Origin: an uncultured Lachnospiraceae bacterium
GTDB taxonomy: Bacteria > Bacillota > Clostridia > Lachnospirales > Lachnospiraceae
Direction of reading: 5' to 3'
Assembly: GCA_946549035.1 (NCBI GenBank)
Contig: CAMNQH010000009.1
Span: forward strand, 1 to 64,000
Length of the DNA stretch: 64,000 nt
Part shown: positions 50,492 through 59,875 of the stretch, in pieces
Numbering within the stretch: position 1 is the stretch's first letter
Layout of the letters: the number at the start of each line of letters is the position of its first letter
Program-made: the position numbers and the translations under genes
Notes under the pieces: generated by a model
Databases searched by the model: none
Told to the model about the DNA's origin: nothing
The model's input: the letters and a program-made list of their open reading frames with translations, nothing else

Positions 50492-51538
50492 CTATCCCTC
50501 TTTGCCGTCCGGCTTCTTAAATATATTGTCTAACTGAACCTTTAGGTTCTTCAAATTGTCCACCACATTCTCATAATCCATACGCTTGGGCCCGATAATG
50601 CCAATCGCTCCCTGCATACCGTCCCCCAGTTCATAAACGGCTGTCACTACGCTGCAGTCCTTCATGGTCTCCACCGGAGATTCATCTCCAATATACACTT
50701 GGATCCCCGTCTCTTCCTGGCTTGCAAGCTGCCGGTTCACCAATCCTGCCAGCTGCTGTTTTTCTTCAAAAGCCGAAATCAATTCACTGGCTTTCTGAGA
50801 ATCGCTAAGCTCCGGATACTTGAAAATATTCGTAGCGCCGCTGGTATAAATCTGTAATCCTTCATCTTCCTGCACCGCTGCCGCCACCGCATCCAATACA
50901 TCGCTGATAATGTCGCTGTGGATGCCTGCCTGTTCCTTGAGCCTAGCAATGGTGCCCAGATTAATCTCTTCTAATGAAAGGCCGTTTAAGCTGGTGTTCA
51001 ACAGGATATTCAGCTTTAACATGGTCTCGTTATCCAACCTCTCCTTTACAGAGATCATCTTATTCTTTACCATGTTCCCTTCTGTCACCACCACAGCCAA
51101 TATTTGCGTTTCATCAATCTGGGACAACTGGATGAACTTTACTTTATTCCTGTGATAAGAAGGAGCGGTAATCATTGTGGCATAATTGGTATTGTTGGCA
51201 AGCAGCTTCACCACTTGCTTTAGCACCTGTTCCATCTTCTCGGTGCGTTCGATCATAAACTCCTTAATCTCGGTGACCTCTTGATCCTTCTGCTTCATCA
51301 GATTATCTACATAAAACCGATACCCCAGATCCGAAGGAATCCGCCCCGCCGAAGTATGAGGCTGCAAGATATATCCCAGTTCCTCCAAATCCGACATTTC
51401 ATTGCGAATCGTAGCGGAACTCAAGTTCAGATCCGAATACTTGGAAATCGTTCTGGAACCCACCGGTTCCCCGGTCTCCAGATAATTCCGGATGATTGCA
51501 TTTAAGATTTTTGTCTTTCTTTCATCTAATTCGTGCAT
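50492..51538 (-). CDS. hrcA: Heat-inducible transcription repressor HrcA
   Basis: MHELDERKTKILNAIIRNYLETGEPVGSRTISKYSDLNLSSATIRNEMSDLEELGYI. Confidence 0.97.
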   Translation of the reverse strand: MHELDERKTKILNAIIRNYLETGEPVGSRTISKYSDLNLSSATIRNEMSDLEELGYILQPHTSAGRIPSDLGYRFYVDNLMKQKDQEVTEIKEFMIERTEKMEQVLKQVVKLLANNTNYATMITAPSYHRNKVKFIQLSQIDETQILAVVVTEGNMVKNKMISVKERLDNETMLKLNILLNTSLNGLSLEEINLGTIARLKEQAGIHSDIISDVLDAVAAAVQEDEGLQIYTSGATNIFKYPELSDSQKASELISAFEEKQQLAGLVNRQLASQEETGIQVYIGDESPVETMKDCSVVTAVYELGDGMQGAIGIIGPKRMDYENVVDNLKNLKVQLDNIFKKPDGKEG

Positions 51539-51589
51539 TCACTCACTCCCTGGAAACGTTCCGCCCATTTGTCCTTGTGCTGTTCCTTG

Positions 51590-51616
51590 TTAGCACTCGA
51601 CGTTTTAGAGTGCTAA
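51590..51616. promoter_or_regulatory. CIRCE element (HrcA operator)
   Basis: TTAGCACTC-N9-GAGTGCTAA, exact consensus, upstream of hrcA. Confidence 0.98.
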
Positions 51617-51629
51617 CATCTATGTACTT

Positions 51630-51658
51630 AAGATAGCACTATCAAAAATCTTTGTCAA
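51630..51658 (-). promoter_or_regulatory. Sigma-A promoter of hrcA-grpE-dnaK-dnaJ
   Basis: Minus strand TTGACA-N17-TATCTT just upstream of CIRCE. Confidence 0.8.
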
Positions 51659-51714
51659 TAGGGAAAATGAAAATTTTTTCGAATCCTGGATACGAAGGTC
51701 AGGCTCTTCTCCTT

Positions 51715-52878
51715 TTAAGAAAGCAAAAACTCCGCCATTACATAATTACTAAGGGAAATCCCCTGGGAAGTTAAGGCCAGGCGGTCTTCCTTTTTTTTCA
51801 ATAATCCCTGGCGGCATAATTTTTCTATTGTATCGGCATAAACATGCTTAAGGGATACTTGAAAAGCGTTTTGAAATTCTCTGGAAGAGACGCCCTTTCC
51901 CAGGCGAAGGCCCAGAAACATGAATTCTTCCATTTGTTCCTGAACGGAAAGAATCTGCAGGTCACAAGGTTCATAGAACCCTCTCCCATATGCATTCAAA
52001 TCTCTGGTATTGGAAAAACGGCGGTTTTCGATCAAAGAGGCGCTGCCCAGGCCAAGACCCAGGTAATTTTCACGTTTCCAGTAACCGATATTGTGGCGGC
52101 ACACTTTGTCCGGTTTGGCAAAGTTGGAAATCTCATAATGATGGTAGCCCTGGTCTTTCAAAAATTCTTTGGTATATTCATACATACCTCGTTCTGTGTC
52201 CTCATCCGGCAAATAATAAGGCGCCTCTCCCCTGTCTCTTCGTAAGCAGTCTTCTTCAAATTGCTGAAAAAAGGGCGTCCCTTCTTCTATGATTAAGCTG
52301 TAGGCAGAAATATGCTCCGGCGCAAGAGCGGCGGCTTGTTTCAAGGTATATTCCCAATGAGAACGCTTCTGCATAGGCAGGCCAAACATCAAGTCAAGAT
52401 TGACGTTGTCGAAGCCTGCGCTGCGAACCGCGTCATAGTTTTTTAAAAAGGCTTCAAAGGTATGGATACGGCCCAACAGCTTTAATTCCTCATCCCTGGC
52501 GGATTGCAGTCCCAGGCTGATGCGGTTGACGCCCGCCTGTCTATAGTGTGCTGCTTTTTCTCGATTTAATGTACCAGGATTGCATTCTATTGTAATTTCT
52601 GCGTTTTTTTCCACGGAAAAAAATGTATACAAAGACTCCATCAGCCTTGCTATGGCTGCCCCGTCAAATACAGACGGCGTACCGCCCCCAATAAATACGG
52701 ACGGTACGCTGTAATGTTCATATGCTTTGCTCTTTTGCCTGATTTCCTCATGCAAAGCCTTTATATAGCTTTCTTTTACTTCTTCCTGGGCCGGAGCGGA
52801 CAAAAAGTCGCAATACCTGCATTTTTCCTGGCAAAAAGGAATGTGCAGATATAACTCCAGCTGCTTTTTTTCATTCAC
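51715..52878 (-). CDS. hemW: Heme chaperone HemW (radical SAM)
   Basis: YLHIPFCQEKCRYCDF; SVFIGGGTPSVFDG; next to lepA. Confidence 0.93.
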   Translation of the reverse strand: MNEKKQLELYLHIPFCQEKCRYCDFLSAPAQEEVKESYIKALHEEIRQKSKAYEHYSVPSVFIGGGTPSVFDGAAIARLMESLYTFFSVEKNAEITIECNPGTLNREKAAHYRQAGVNRISLGLQSARDEELKLLGRIHTFEAFLKNYDAVRSAGFDNVNLDLMFGLPMQKRSHWEYTLKQAAALAPEHISAYSLIIEEGTPFFQQFEEDCLRRDRGEAPYYLPDEDTERGMYEYTKEFLKDQGYHHYEISNFAKPDKVCRHNIGYWKRENYLGLGLGSASLIENRRFSNTRDLNAYGRGFYEPCDLQILSVQEQMEEFMFLGLRLGKGVSSREFQNAFQVSLKHVYADTIEKLCRQGLLKKKEDRLALTSQGISLSNYVMAEFLLS

Positions 52879-52882
52879 ATCA

Positions 52883-54697
52883 TCACCTGTCGTCTAACTT
52901 CAAAACGCTCATAAAAGCTTTTTGGGGAATCTCTACATTCCCAATCTGGCGCATCCGTTTCTTGCCCTCTTTCTGCTTCTCCAAAAGCTTGCGTTTCCTG
53001 GTGATATCACCGCCGTAGCACTTGGCTAAAACGTCTTTTCGCACGGCTTTTACCGTCTCTCTGGCAATGACCTTGCTGCCGATAGCCGCCTGAATGGGAA
53101 TCTCAAAGAGATGCCTTGGAATCTCCTCCTTAAGCTTTTCGCACATTTTCCGGCCTCGCTCATAGGCAGTGCCGCTGTGAACAATAAAGGAAAGGGCGTC
53201 CACTTCTTCTTTATTTATGAGAATGTCCAGCTTCACCAGTTCGCTTCTGGCGTATCCCTTCATCTCGTAGTCAAAGGATGCATATCCTCTGGAACGGGAT
53301 TTCAACGCGTCAAAAAAGTCGTAAATAATCTCATTTAAGGGAAGGTCATACTTTATCAACGCCCGGGTTTCTTCCATATATTCCATACTGATGTAAATGC
53401 CTCTGCGCTCCTGGCACAAATCCATAATGGCCCCGATAAATTCACTGGTTACCATAATCTCCGCGCTGACCATAGGCTCTTCCATATAGTCGATTTCCGT
53501 AGCCTCCGGCAAGTTGGAGGGATTGGTCAAATCAATTACTTCCCCGTCCGTCTTATGCACCTTATAAATAACGCCGGGAGCCGTAGTCACCAGATCCAGG
53601 TTAAATTCCCGCTCCAACCGCTCCTGAACAATCTCTAAGTGCAGCAATCCCAAAAACCCGCACCGGAAGCCAAATCCCAGGGCAATGGAGGTCTCCGGCT
53701 CAAATTGCAGAGCCGCATCGTTTAACTGGAGCTTCTCTAAAGCATCCCGGAGATCCGGATATTTTGCCCCGTCCGCGGGATACAGGCCGCAGTACACCAT
53801 AGGATTCACCTTTTTATAGCCGGGAAGCGCCTCGCTGCAAGGGTTTTGGGCGTTGGTAATGGTATCCCCCACCCGGGTATCCTTCACATTTTTCAGGCTT
53901 GCGGTAATATAGCCAACCATACCGGCGGTAAGCTCCTGACAGGGAATAAACTGCCCGGCCCCAAAATATCCCACTTCCACCACTTCCGCCGTAGCTCCCG
54001 TGGCCATCATCTTAATGGGAGTTCCCACCTTTACCGTTCCCTCCTTGATTCTGCAAAATACGATAACCCCTTTATAGGGATCGTAGAGAGAATCAAAAAT
54101 CAAGGCCTTTAAGGGAGCGTGTTCGTCTCCTACAGGCGCAGGGATTTTGGCTACAATCTGCTCTAACACTTCCTCCACATTCAGCCCTGTCTTGGCGGAG
54201 ATTTGGGGAGCGTCCTGAGCTTCCAGCCCAATCACGTCTTCAATCTCATCAATGACATGCTGGGGCTGTGCACTGGGAAGGTCGATTTTATTAATCACGG
54301 GAAGCACATCCAGGTCATGATCCAGGGCCAAATACACATTGGCCAGAGTCTGGGCCTCGATGCCCTGGGCCGCATCCACCACAAGAACCGCCCCGTCGCA
54401 GGCCGCAAGACTCCTGGACACCTCGTAATTAAAATCCACATGCCCCGGTGTGTCAATCAAATTAAAAATATATTCTTCCCCGTCTTTGGCCCGGTAGACA
54501 ATCCGCACCGCCTGAGCCTTAATGGTAATCCCCCGCTCCCGCTCCAGCTCCATATTATCCAATACCTGGGCCTGCATCTCCCGGCTGGTCAAAAGCCCCG
54601 TCATCTCAATGATACGGTCCGCCAGGGTAGATTTTCCATGATCTATATGTGCAATAATGCAAAAATTCCTGATTTTACTCTGATCTATCACTGCCAT
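52883..54697 (-). CDS. lepA: Elongation factor 4 (LepA)
   Basis: [18 protein letters not shown]...; start MAVIDQSK at 54697. Confidence 0.97.
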   Translation of the reverse strand: MAVIDQSKIRNFCIIAHIDHGKSTLADRIIEMTGLLTSREMQAQVLDNMELERERGITIKAQAVRIVYRAKDGEEYIFNLIDTPGHVDFNYEVSRSLAACDGAVLVVDAAQGIEAQTLANVYLALDHDLDVLPVINKIDLPSAQPQHVIDEIEDVIGLEAQDAPQISAKTGLNVEEVLEQIVAKIPAPVGDEHAPLKALIFDSLYDPYKGVIVFCRIKEGTVKVGTPIKMMATGATAEVVEVGYFGAGQFIPCQELTAGMVGYITASLKNVKDTRVGDTITNAQNPCSEALPGYKKVNPMVYCGLYPADGAKYPDLRDALEKLQLNDAALQFEPETSIALGFGFRCGFLGLLHLEIVQERLEREFNLDLVTTAPGVIYKVHKTDGEVIDLTNPSNLPEATEIDYMEEPMVSAEIMVTSEFIGAIMDLCQERRGIYISMEYMEETRALIKYDLPLNEIIYDFFDALKSRSRGYASFDYEMKGYARSELVKLDILINKEEVDALSFIVHSGTAYERGRKMCEKLKEEIPRHLFEIPIQAAIGSKVIARETVKAVRKDVLAKCYGGDITRKRKLLEKQKEGKKRMRQIGNVEIPQKAFMSVLKLDDR

Positions 54698-54815
54698 GTC
54701 AGATTCCTCCTGCTTTTCCTGGTACACGCCCGCAAGTCCGGGTACAAAGAGACTCAAAGAGCGTGTTCTTATCGGATAACAGTATATCACACCCGCCATG
54801 CCTTGTCCAAAACTT

Positions 54816-55751
54816 TTACAGAAGTTTTTTCCATTTAAAAAACACCAGGCATCCCGCCACCACCAGCAGGGAAAGGAATACTGCCATGGGATATCCCCAT
54901 GTCCAGGACAGCTCCGGCATATGGGTAAAATTCATGCCGTACCACCCGGTAATCAGACTTAAGGGCAAAAAAACCGTGGTCACCACGGTAAAGACCTTCA
55001 TAATGGAATTTAAGTCATAATTTAAAGCCGCGTCCAAAGCCTCTCTCACATGAATCAAATCCCCGCACAAAAGCTGGGTATTATTTTTCAGCTCCCCCGC
55101 CTGATCCGTAAAAAGCCTGAAATAATTCATGTCCTCCTTCCAGAAAATTTTATTTTCATTTTCCATCAAAGCCGCTCCCACATTAGCCAGCTGCTGATAA
55201 TAATTTTTCTGAAGGGTCAGCATTCGTTTCAGCTGGAAAATCCGTTTATTCAAATGCTTGTCCATATGGCCCTCCACCAGATCCCGCTCCATGGCGATCA
55301 CCGCCTGTTCTGTTTCCTCCAGGACGCCGTATCCTTCCTGAAGAAAGGATTCCAAAAATTCAAACACAATTTTCTCTAATGTGGTATTGGCCCCTTCCTT
55401 CTCCATCACTTCCAAAAACTGTTTTCGGAACATGTTCTGGGGATCTTTGATTTCTACAAACACAAACAAATTCTCCCGCATAAAAAACGCCAGATAGCCG
55501 CTCTCCATTTCCGGATTCCGAAGCTGCAATATTTTTAACATGGCAAAGCCGAAGGTATCATAATATTTCAGTCCCAGGCGGTATCTGGCTTGACGATACA
55601 TACATTCCTCCAAGGTTTTAACGGAAATTTTTAATAATTCTTCCTGGTGCTTTAGTTCTGATAAGGCGACATATCCAATTCCATCCGTCTCTTTGTTCCA
55701 GTCCGACAAGGCTTTGGCCCTGGGCCCTTCTGATTCAATGGCATAAAACAT
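54816..55751 (-). CDS. CorA family divalent cation transporter
   Basis: C-terminal two TM helices with GWYGMNF motif. Confidence 0.9.
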   Translation of the reverse strand: MFYAIESEGPRAKALSDWNKETDGIGYVALSELKHQEELLKISVKTLEECMYRQARYRLGLKYYDTFGFAMLKILQLRNPEMESGYLAFFMRENLFVFVEIKDPQNMFRKQFLEVMEKEGANTTLEKIVFEFLESFLQEGYGVLEETEQAVIAMERDLVEGHMDKHLNKRIFQLKRMLTLQKNYYQQLANVGAALMENENKIFWKEDMNYFRLFTDQAGELKNNTQLLCGDLIHVREALDAALNYDLNSIMKVFTVVTTVFLPLSLITGWYGMNFTHMPELSWTWGYPMAVFLSLLVVAGCLVFFKWKKLL

Positions 55752-55810
55752 GGCAGGTCTCCTTTTCTCATCTTGCTTTTATTTGTGTCTCCCGGCGCCT
55801 GCCTCCCCCA

Positions 55811-57190
55811 TTACGGCGCCAACACTTTATGTAATAAATCCGCCAAAGGCTCCATAGCGTTCTTGGCTTCTTCCAGAGTATTGGTCTGGGCCCCCACTTC
55901 CACCAACATGCTCTTTGGGACATAATGCAGGTTATAGCGGTAGCCTTTCAGATAATTGGCCCGGGTGAATCCTGGATAATATTCCTCCGCCGCCAGCTTC
56001 ATCTGAAGAGAAAAGGCAAGATTATCCTGAAGATAGGGATTGTATAAATAATCCAGATTCCCATTGGCCGCGGTTCTGCTTAAGCCGTTGAAAAACATAA
56101 TTTTAGCCGTCTGTTTACCATTGACTTCTGTGACCAGACGGCCTTCTTTGATACCGTCTCTGTGCATGTCAATCACCACTTCAATGGAGGGATTCTCCGC
56201 TAAAATTTGCTCCACAGCAGGTCCCGCATAGGAATAGGCGTTTTGATGATCCAATACATCATAAGCCCCCGTATCATGGATGACATGAAAGCCATACCCC
56301 CGCAGCAATTCTGTCAAATATTCGCCTACTGCCACAATAGACGTAGAGGGATCTCCATTGGAATCTGCATACCCCTCCTGAGAATGAGTATGATGAATCA
56401 AGATTTGGGGCTGCTCTGATGGAGTGGTAAGCTTCATGTCCTTTGCCAGAAGTTCCTGAGCATTTAACAGGCTGCCGTCTATGGTGGTCGTTTTGTCCAC
56501 TACATAAAAATGTTGAATTAAATAATCGAAATCATTCAATTTTTCCCGGGAAATATATACCGCCTGTTCCGTAGCGGGATTTAAAGGCAGCCCGGAAGCC
56601 TCTTTTGTGTCTGCTTCCTCTTTTTCCCCTGCTTCCTCTTTTTCCTCTGCTTCCTCTTTTTCCTCTGCTTCCCCCTTTTCGTCCCCCTTCTTGTCTTGAT
56701 TGTCATGTTCTTTTTGACCGTCTTCTTCTGTCTCTTTTTTCGCCAAAGCCTCTCCGTCCTTCCCTTCATCCTCCTTAAGCTCTTCGATTACATTCCCATC
56801 GTCAATCAGCTCCCCGTCCCGGTATTGTTCATCCGCCCCTTCCCGGGCAAGAAGCATTTCATAGGTCAGCTCGCTTTCCACCTGGGTATCATATTCTGTT
56901 AAGTCCATGGCATAAGACTGGATGGGAAGCACCCCGAAAAGCAGCTCTCCAAAAAATTCCTTAAGCTGCTTCGGTCCACCGACGTCCTCAGGCTCTCCGG
57001 TAACGCCCGGCATATGGGTATTTAAAACCTTGCGGTAAAGATCCCCCTGAAAATAGCCAATCATTTCCCAAAGCGCCGGCGCTTCTCCCGAGGCTTTCAG
57101 GTTCTGCCAACAGACTACCACTAAAAGCACCAAAAGCGCCAGACATGCATTTCTTATATAATTTCCTTTGTTTTGATTTCGTCCATGCAA
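55811..57190 (-). CDS. spoIIP: Stage II sporulation protein P
   Basis: ILIHHTHSQEGYADSN, VIDMHRDGIKEGRLVTEVNGKQTAKIMFFNGLS; next to gpr. Confidence 0.94.
   Translation of the reverse strand: MHGRNQNKGNYIRNACLALLVLLVVVCWQNLKASGEAPALWEMIGYFQGDLYRKVLNTHMPGVTGEPEDVGGPKQLKEFFGELLFGVLPIQSYAMDLTEYDTQVESELTYEMLLAREGADEQYRDGELIDDGNVIEELKEDEGKDGEALAKKETEEDGQKEHDNQDKKGDEKGEAEEKEEAEEKEEAGEKEEADTKEASGLPLNPATEQAVYISREKLNDFDYLIQHFYVVDKTTTIDGSLLNAQELLAKDMKLTTPSEQPQILIHHTHSQEGYADSNGDPSTSIVAVGEYLTELLRGYGFHVIHDTGAYDVLDHQNAYSYAGPAVEQILAENPSIEVVIDMHRDGIKEGRLVTEVNGKQTAKIMFFNGLSRTAANGNLDYLYNPYLQDNLAFSLQMKLAAEEYYPGFTRANYLKGYRYNLHYVPKSMLVEVGAQTNTLEEAKNAMEPLADLLHKVLAP
56610..56680. repeat. 18-bp in-frame minisatellite inside spoIIP
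   Basis: (T/C)CTGCTTCCTCTTTTTCC x3 plus a partial fourth; encodes (EEKEEA)n. Confidence 0.85.
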
Positions 57191-57275
57191 AAAACATTCC
57201 CTCAGTTCTATACGTAGTATCTATTACACTGTCCACTGTCCATAAATACTATAGTATATGTTTGTCCTTTGGGAA

Positions 57276-58232
57276 TTATGCAACGCCAAATGCAATATTC
57301 AGCCCTTCTGAAACCGTAAAGCTCAAACGTTTGATGGCCTCGTCAATATCCTTTGGGGTTACAAACATAGTGTTTAAGCTGGGTGACAGCAGCTCCCGAA
57401 TCAAATCATACTTTTCCGCGTCATTTAAGGATTCCAGGGAATTACTCAGGCTGCTTAAATAATTGGACTGGGACATGGCCTGTATCAGCGTATGCATGGT
57501 ATCGCTGACAATCGTAGCTGCATCTACCACCGTAGGAATCCCAATGGCAATCACCGGAATCCCCAAGCTCTCCCGATTCAGCCCGTGCCTATGGTTCCCT
57601 ACCCCAGAACCTGGATTAATACCAGTGTCCGTAATCTGAATGGTACGGCCCAGCCGTTTGGTGCTTCTGGCCGCAAGGGCGTCAATGGCGATAACACAGT
57701 CCGGCTTTGTCTCTTCAATCACACCCCGGACAATTTCCATGCTCTCCATCCCAGTCTGGGCCATAACGCCGGGAACAATACTGCTGACGGCATTTGTTTC
57801 TTCTTCTCCAAAGGCATATTTGCCAAATTCCTGAATAATATGCCGGGTGATCATAAGATTATCCACCACTCTTGGGCCCAATGCATCCGGCGTCACTTCC
57901 CGGTTTCCAAGCCCCGCCACCAAGATGGAGACAGGAGGCTTTTTGTCCGGCATCAGCCGCAAAAGTATTTTGGCCAAATGCTTGGAAATCTCCCGGTGAT
58001 AGTCTTCATCCTGCTCGCTCATGCCTGGGGCCTCCAGGGTAATATAAGTTCCCTTTGGCTTTCCCATTACTTTTGCGCCGTTTTCTGTTTCAATTACCAC
58101 ATTGGTAATTTTGATTTCTCCCTCTTCTGCCATCTCCTCCTCAATGCGGACGCCTTTGATTTCCACGTTATCCTCTTCAAATTTTTCCCTGGCTTCCAAT
58201 GCCAAATCCGTCCTTACCTGAAAATGACTCAT
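57276..58232 (-). CDS. gpr: GPR germination endopeptidase
   Basis: RTDLALEAREKFEEDNVEIKGVRIEEE; VAGLGNREVTPDALGPRVVDNLMITRHI. Confidence 0.96.
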   Translation of the reverse strand: MSHFQVRTDLALEAREKFEEDNVEIKGVRIEEEMAEEGEIKITNVVIETENGAKVMGKPKGTYITLEAPGMSEQDEDYHREISKHLAKILLRLMPDKKPPVSILVAGLGNREVTPDALGPRVVDNLMITRHIIQEFGKYAFGEEETNAVSSIVPGVMAQTGMESMEIVRGVIEETKPDCVIAIDALAARSTKRLGRTIQITDTGINPGSGVGNHRHGLNRESLGIPVIAIGIPTVVDAATIVSDTMHTLIQAMSQSNYLSSLSNSLESLNDAEKYDLIRELLSPSLNTMFVTPKDIDEAIKRLSFTVSEGLNIAFGVA

Positions 58233-58302
58233 TGCTGTTCCTCCGTAGCATATTTTCCGTTATTGTTTTCTATATTTTTCGCAAAAAAATCAAGATTATG
58301 TA

Positions 58303-58331
58303 TTGACAGATAGATTTTGATGGAATAAAAT
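58303..58331 (+). promoter_or_regulatory. Sigma-A promoter of rpsT
   Basis: TTGACA-N17-TAAAAT. Confidence 0.75.
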
Positions 58332-58420
58332 GTATGAGTATGTTTCCATTAGAACGTCCGTGTCCGGCTTTAATGAAACATCCATGAACGATAAACCATA
58401 TTGGATTGGAGGTGTACGGA

Positions 58421-58684
58421 TTGGCTAACATCAAATCTGCAAAGAAAAGAATCTTAGTGGCAGAAGCTAGAACTGCCCGCAATAAAGCAATCAAGTCCAA
58501 AGTTAAGACTTCCATTAAGAAGGTAGACGCTGCTGTTGTAGCAAAGGACAAGGAGGCTGCAAAGGCTGCCCTGGTTGCCGCTATTTCTGAGATCGACAAA
58601 GCAACCAGCAAGGGCGTGTTCCACAAGAACACTGCTTCCAGAAAAGTCTCCCGTTTAAGCAGAGCCGTGAATGGAATCGCTTAA
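58421..58684 (+). CDS. rpsT: 30S ribosomal protein S20 (TTG start)
   Basis: (M)ANIKSAKKRILVAEARTARNKAIKSKVKT; TTG at 58421, GGAGG RBS at 58408. Confidence 0.95.
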   Translation: MANIKSAKKRILVAEARTARNKAIKSKVKTSIKKVDAAVVAKDKEAAKAALVAAISEIDKATSKGVFHKNTASRKVSRLSRAVNGIA

Positions 58685-58704
58685 TTTTAGAGAGCAATAG
58701 ATTA

Positions 58705-58740
58705 CCCCGCCTGGTACCGTCAGCCAGACGGGGTTTTTTT
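58705..58740 (+). terminator. Intrinsic terminator of rpsT
   Basis: CCCCGcCTGG...CCAGaCGGGG then TTTTTTT. Confidence 0.85.
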
Positions 58741-58763
58741 ATTTCATAAAAGGCCTCTAAAAA

Positions 58764-59741
58764 TCATCCGCTGTAAGATACAATCAGCAATTCCACCGCC
58801 AATCTGTCATTTATATTTCCCGTTTTTACGGCTTCTTCCATCTGGACGCACTCCGTAACGGCTTCTATTAACTTCTTGGAGGTAAAGCTTTTGGCCTGTC
58901 CCTGATTTTTCTTTACTGCAAACTCCGGAATCCCCGCCTGAGAAGCAATGAACTTTAAGTCATGGCCTTTCCCGGAAAGCTCCTTAATCTGTAAAAGAAT
59001 CTGAAACTGCCGGGCAATCAAAAATAAAATTCGCATGGGAGGTTCCTTCAACGCCAGCAAATCATAATACAAGGACAAGGCCTTTTTCTGATTTTTTTCT
59101 GCAACAGCATTTACCATATCGAAAATTTTATTCACGGTCTGATGCGTACATACTGCCTGTACATCCCCCGCCTCAATCGCCTCCTTCGTTCCACAGTAAC
59201 ATAATAGCTTCTCCAGCTCGTTATTTATATTTCCCATATCGTCTCCCACTGCCTGAAGGAACTGTGAAAGAGCGTCTCTTGTAATATTCTTCTGTTCCCT
59301 TTTGATACGCCCCAAAATCCACTGGGTTAAAACCTTTTCCTCCTGCCTGGAAAATTCCACGGCCCGTCCCGCCGATTTTACCCGCTTGAACATCTTACTG
59401 CGTTTGTCCACTTCTTCTTCCACAAATACAAAACAGGAAGATGGCGCGCTGTTTTTTATATATTCCGCCAATTCTTCGCAGGCATTCTTAAACATTCCGC
59501 TGTTCTCCACCAGAATCAGCCTTCTGTCTGCAAAAAAAGGCATAGTCTCCGCCAGATCAATCAAAGCCTCCGGGCGGATATCTTTTCCTTCAAAGGAAGA
59601 AAAATTCATAGTATCCCCTTCTGCCACAAGAGCCTTGATTAACTTTTCTTTATATTGTTTTTTTAAATAATTTTCTTCCCCGTAAAGAAGATATACCGGG
59701 GCAAAGCTGCCTGCTTTCAGGTCCGCGTCGATAGTTTTCAT
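58764..59741 (-). CDS. holA: DNA polymerase III subunit delta
   Basis: AGSFAPVYLLYGEENYLKKQYKEKL...; rpsT neighbour. Confidence 0.93.
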   Translation of the reverse strand: MKTIDADLKAGSFAPVYLLYGEENYLKKQYKEKLIKALVAEGDTMNFSSFEGKDIRPEALIDLAETMPFFADRRLILVENSGMFKNACEELAEYIKNSAPSSCFVFVEEEVDKRSKMFKRVKSAGRAVEFSRQEEKVLTQWILGRIKREQKNITRDALSQFLQAVGDDMGNINNELEKLLCYCGTKEAIEAGDVQAVCTHQTVNKIFDMVNAVAEKNQKKALSLYYDLLALKEPPMRILFLIARQFQILLQIKELSGKGHDLKFIASQAGIPEFAVKKNQGQAKSFTSKKLIEAVTECVQMEEAVKTGNINDRLAVELLIVSYSG

Positions 59742-59819
59742 AATTTATCTGCTCCTTTACCAAGCATTATTATACACCAGATTTCTATACTGGCATAGTG
59801 CATTTTCCAAAAACAAAAC

Positions 59820-59860
59820 CGCCGCAAAACAGATTCTCTCTTCTTCTGTTCTGCAGCGGC
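59820..59860 (-). terminator. Intrinsic terminator after the Ig-like/NlpC gene
   Basis: GCCGCtGCAgAACAGA...TCTGTTTTGCGGCGGTTTTGTTTTT on the minus strand. Confidence 0.65.
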
Positions 59861-59875
59861 TGTTTACAGAGCTTT

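Noticed and set aside
54203-54838. 211-aa plus-strand ORF
   Set aside because: Antisense to lepA; shadow ORF.
56581-56769. K/R-rich 62-aa minus ORF (RKQRKKRKQ repeats)
   Set aside because: Alternate frame of the spoIIP minisatellite; no independent support.
57492-58313. 273-aa plus-strand ORF
   Set aside because: Antisense to gpr; shadow ORF.
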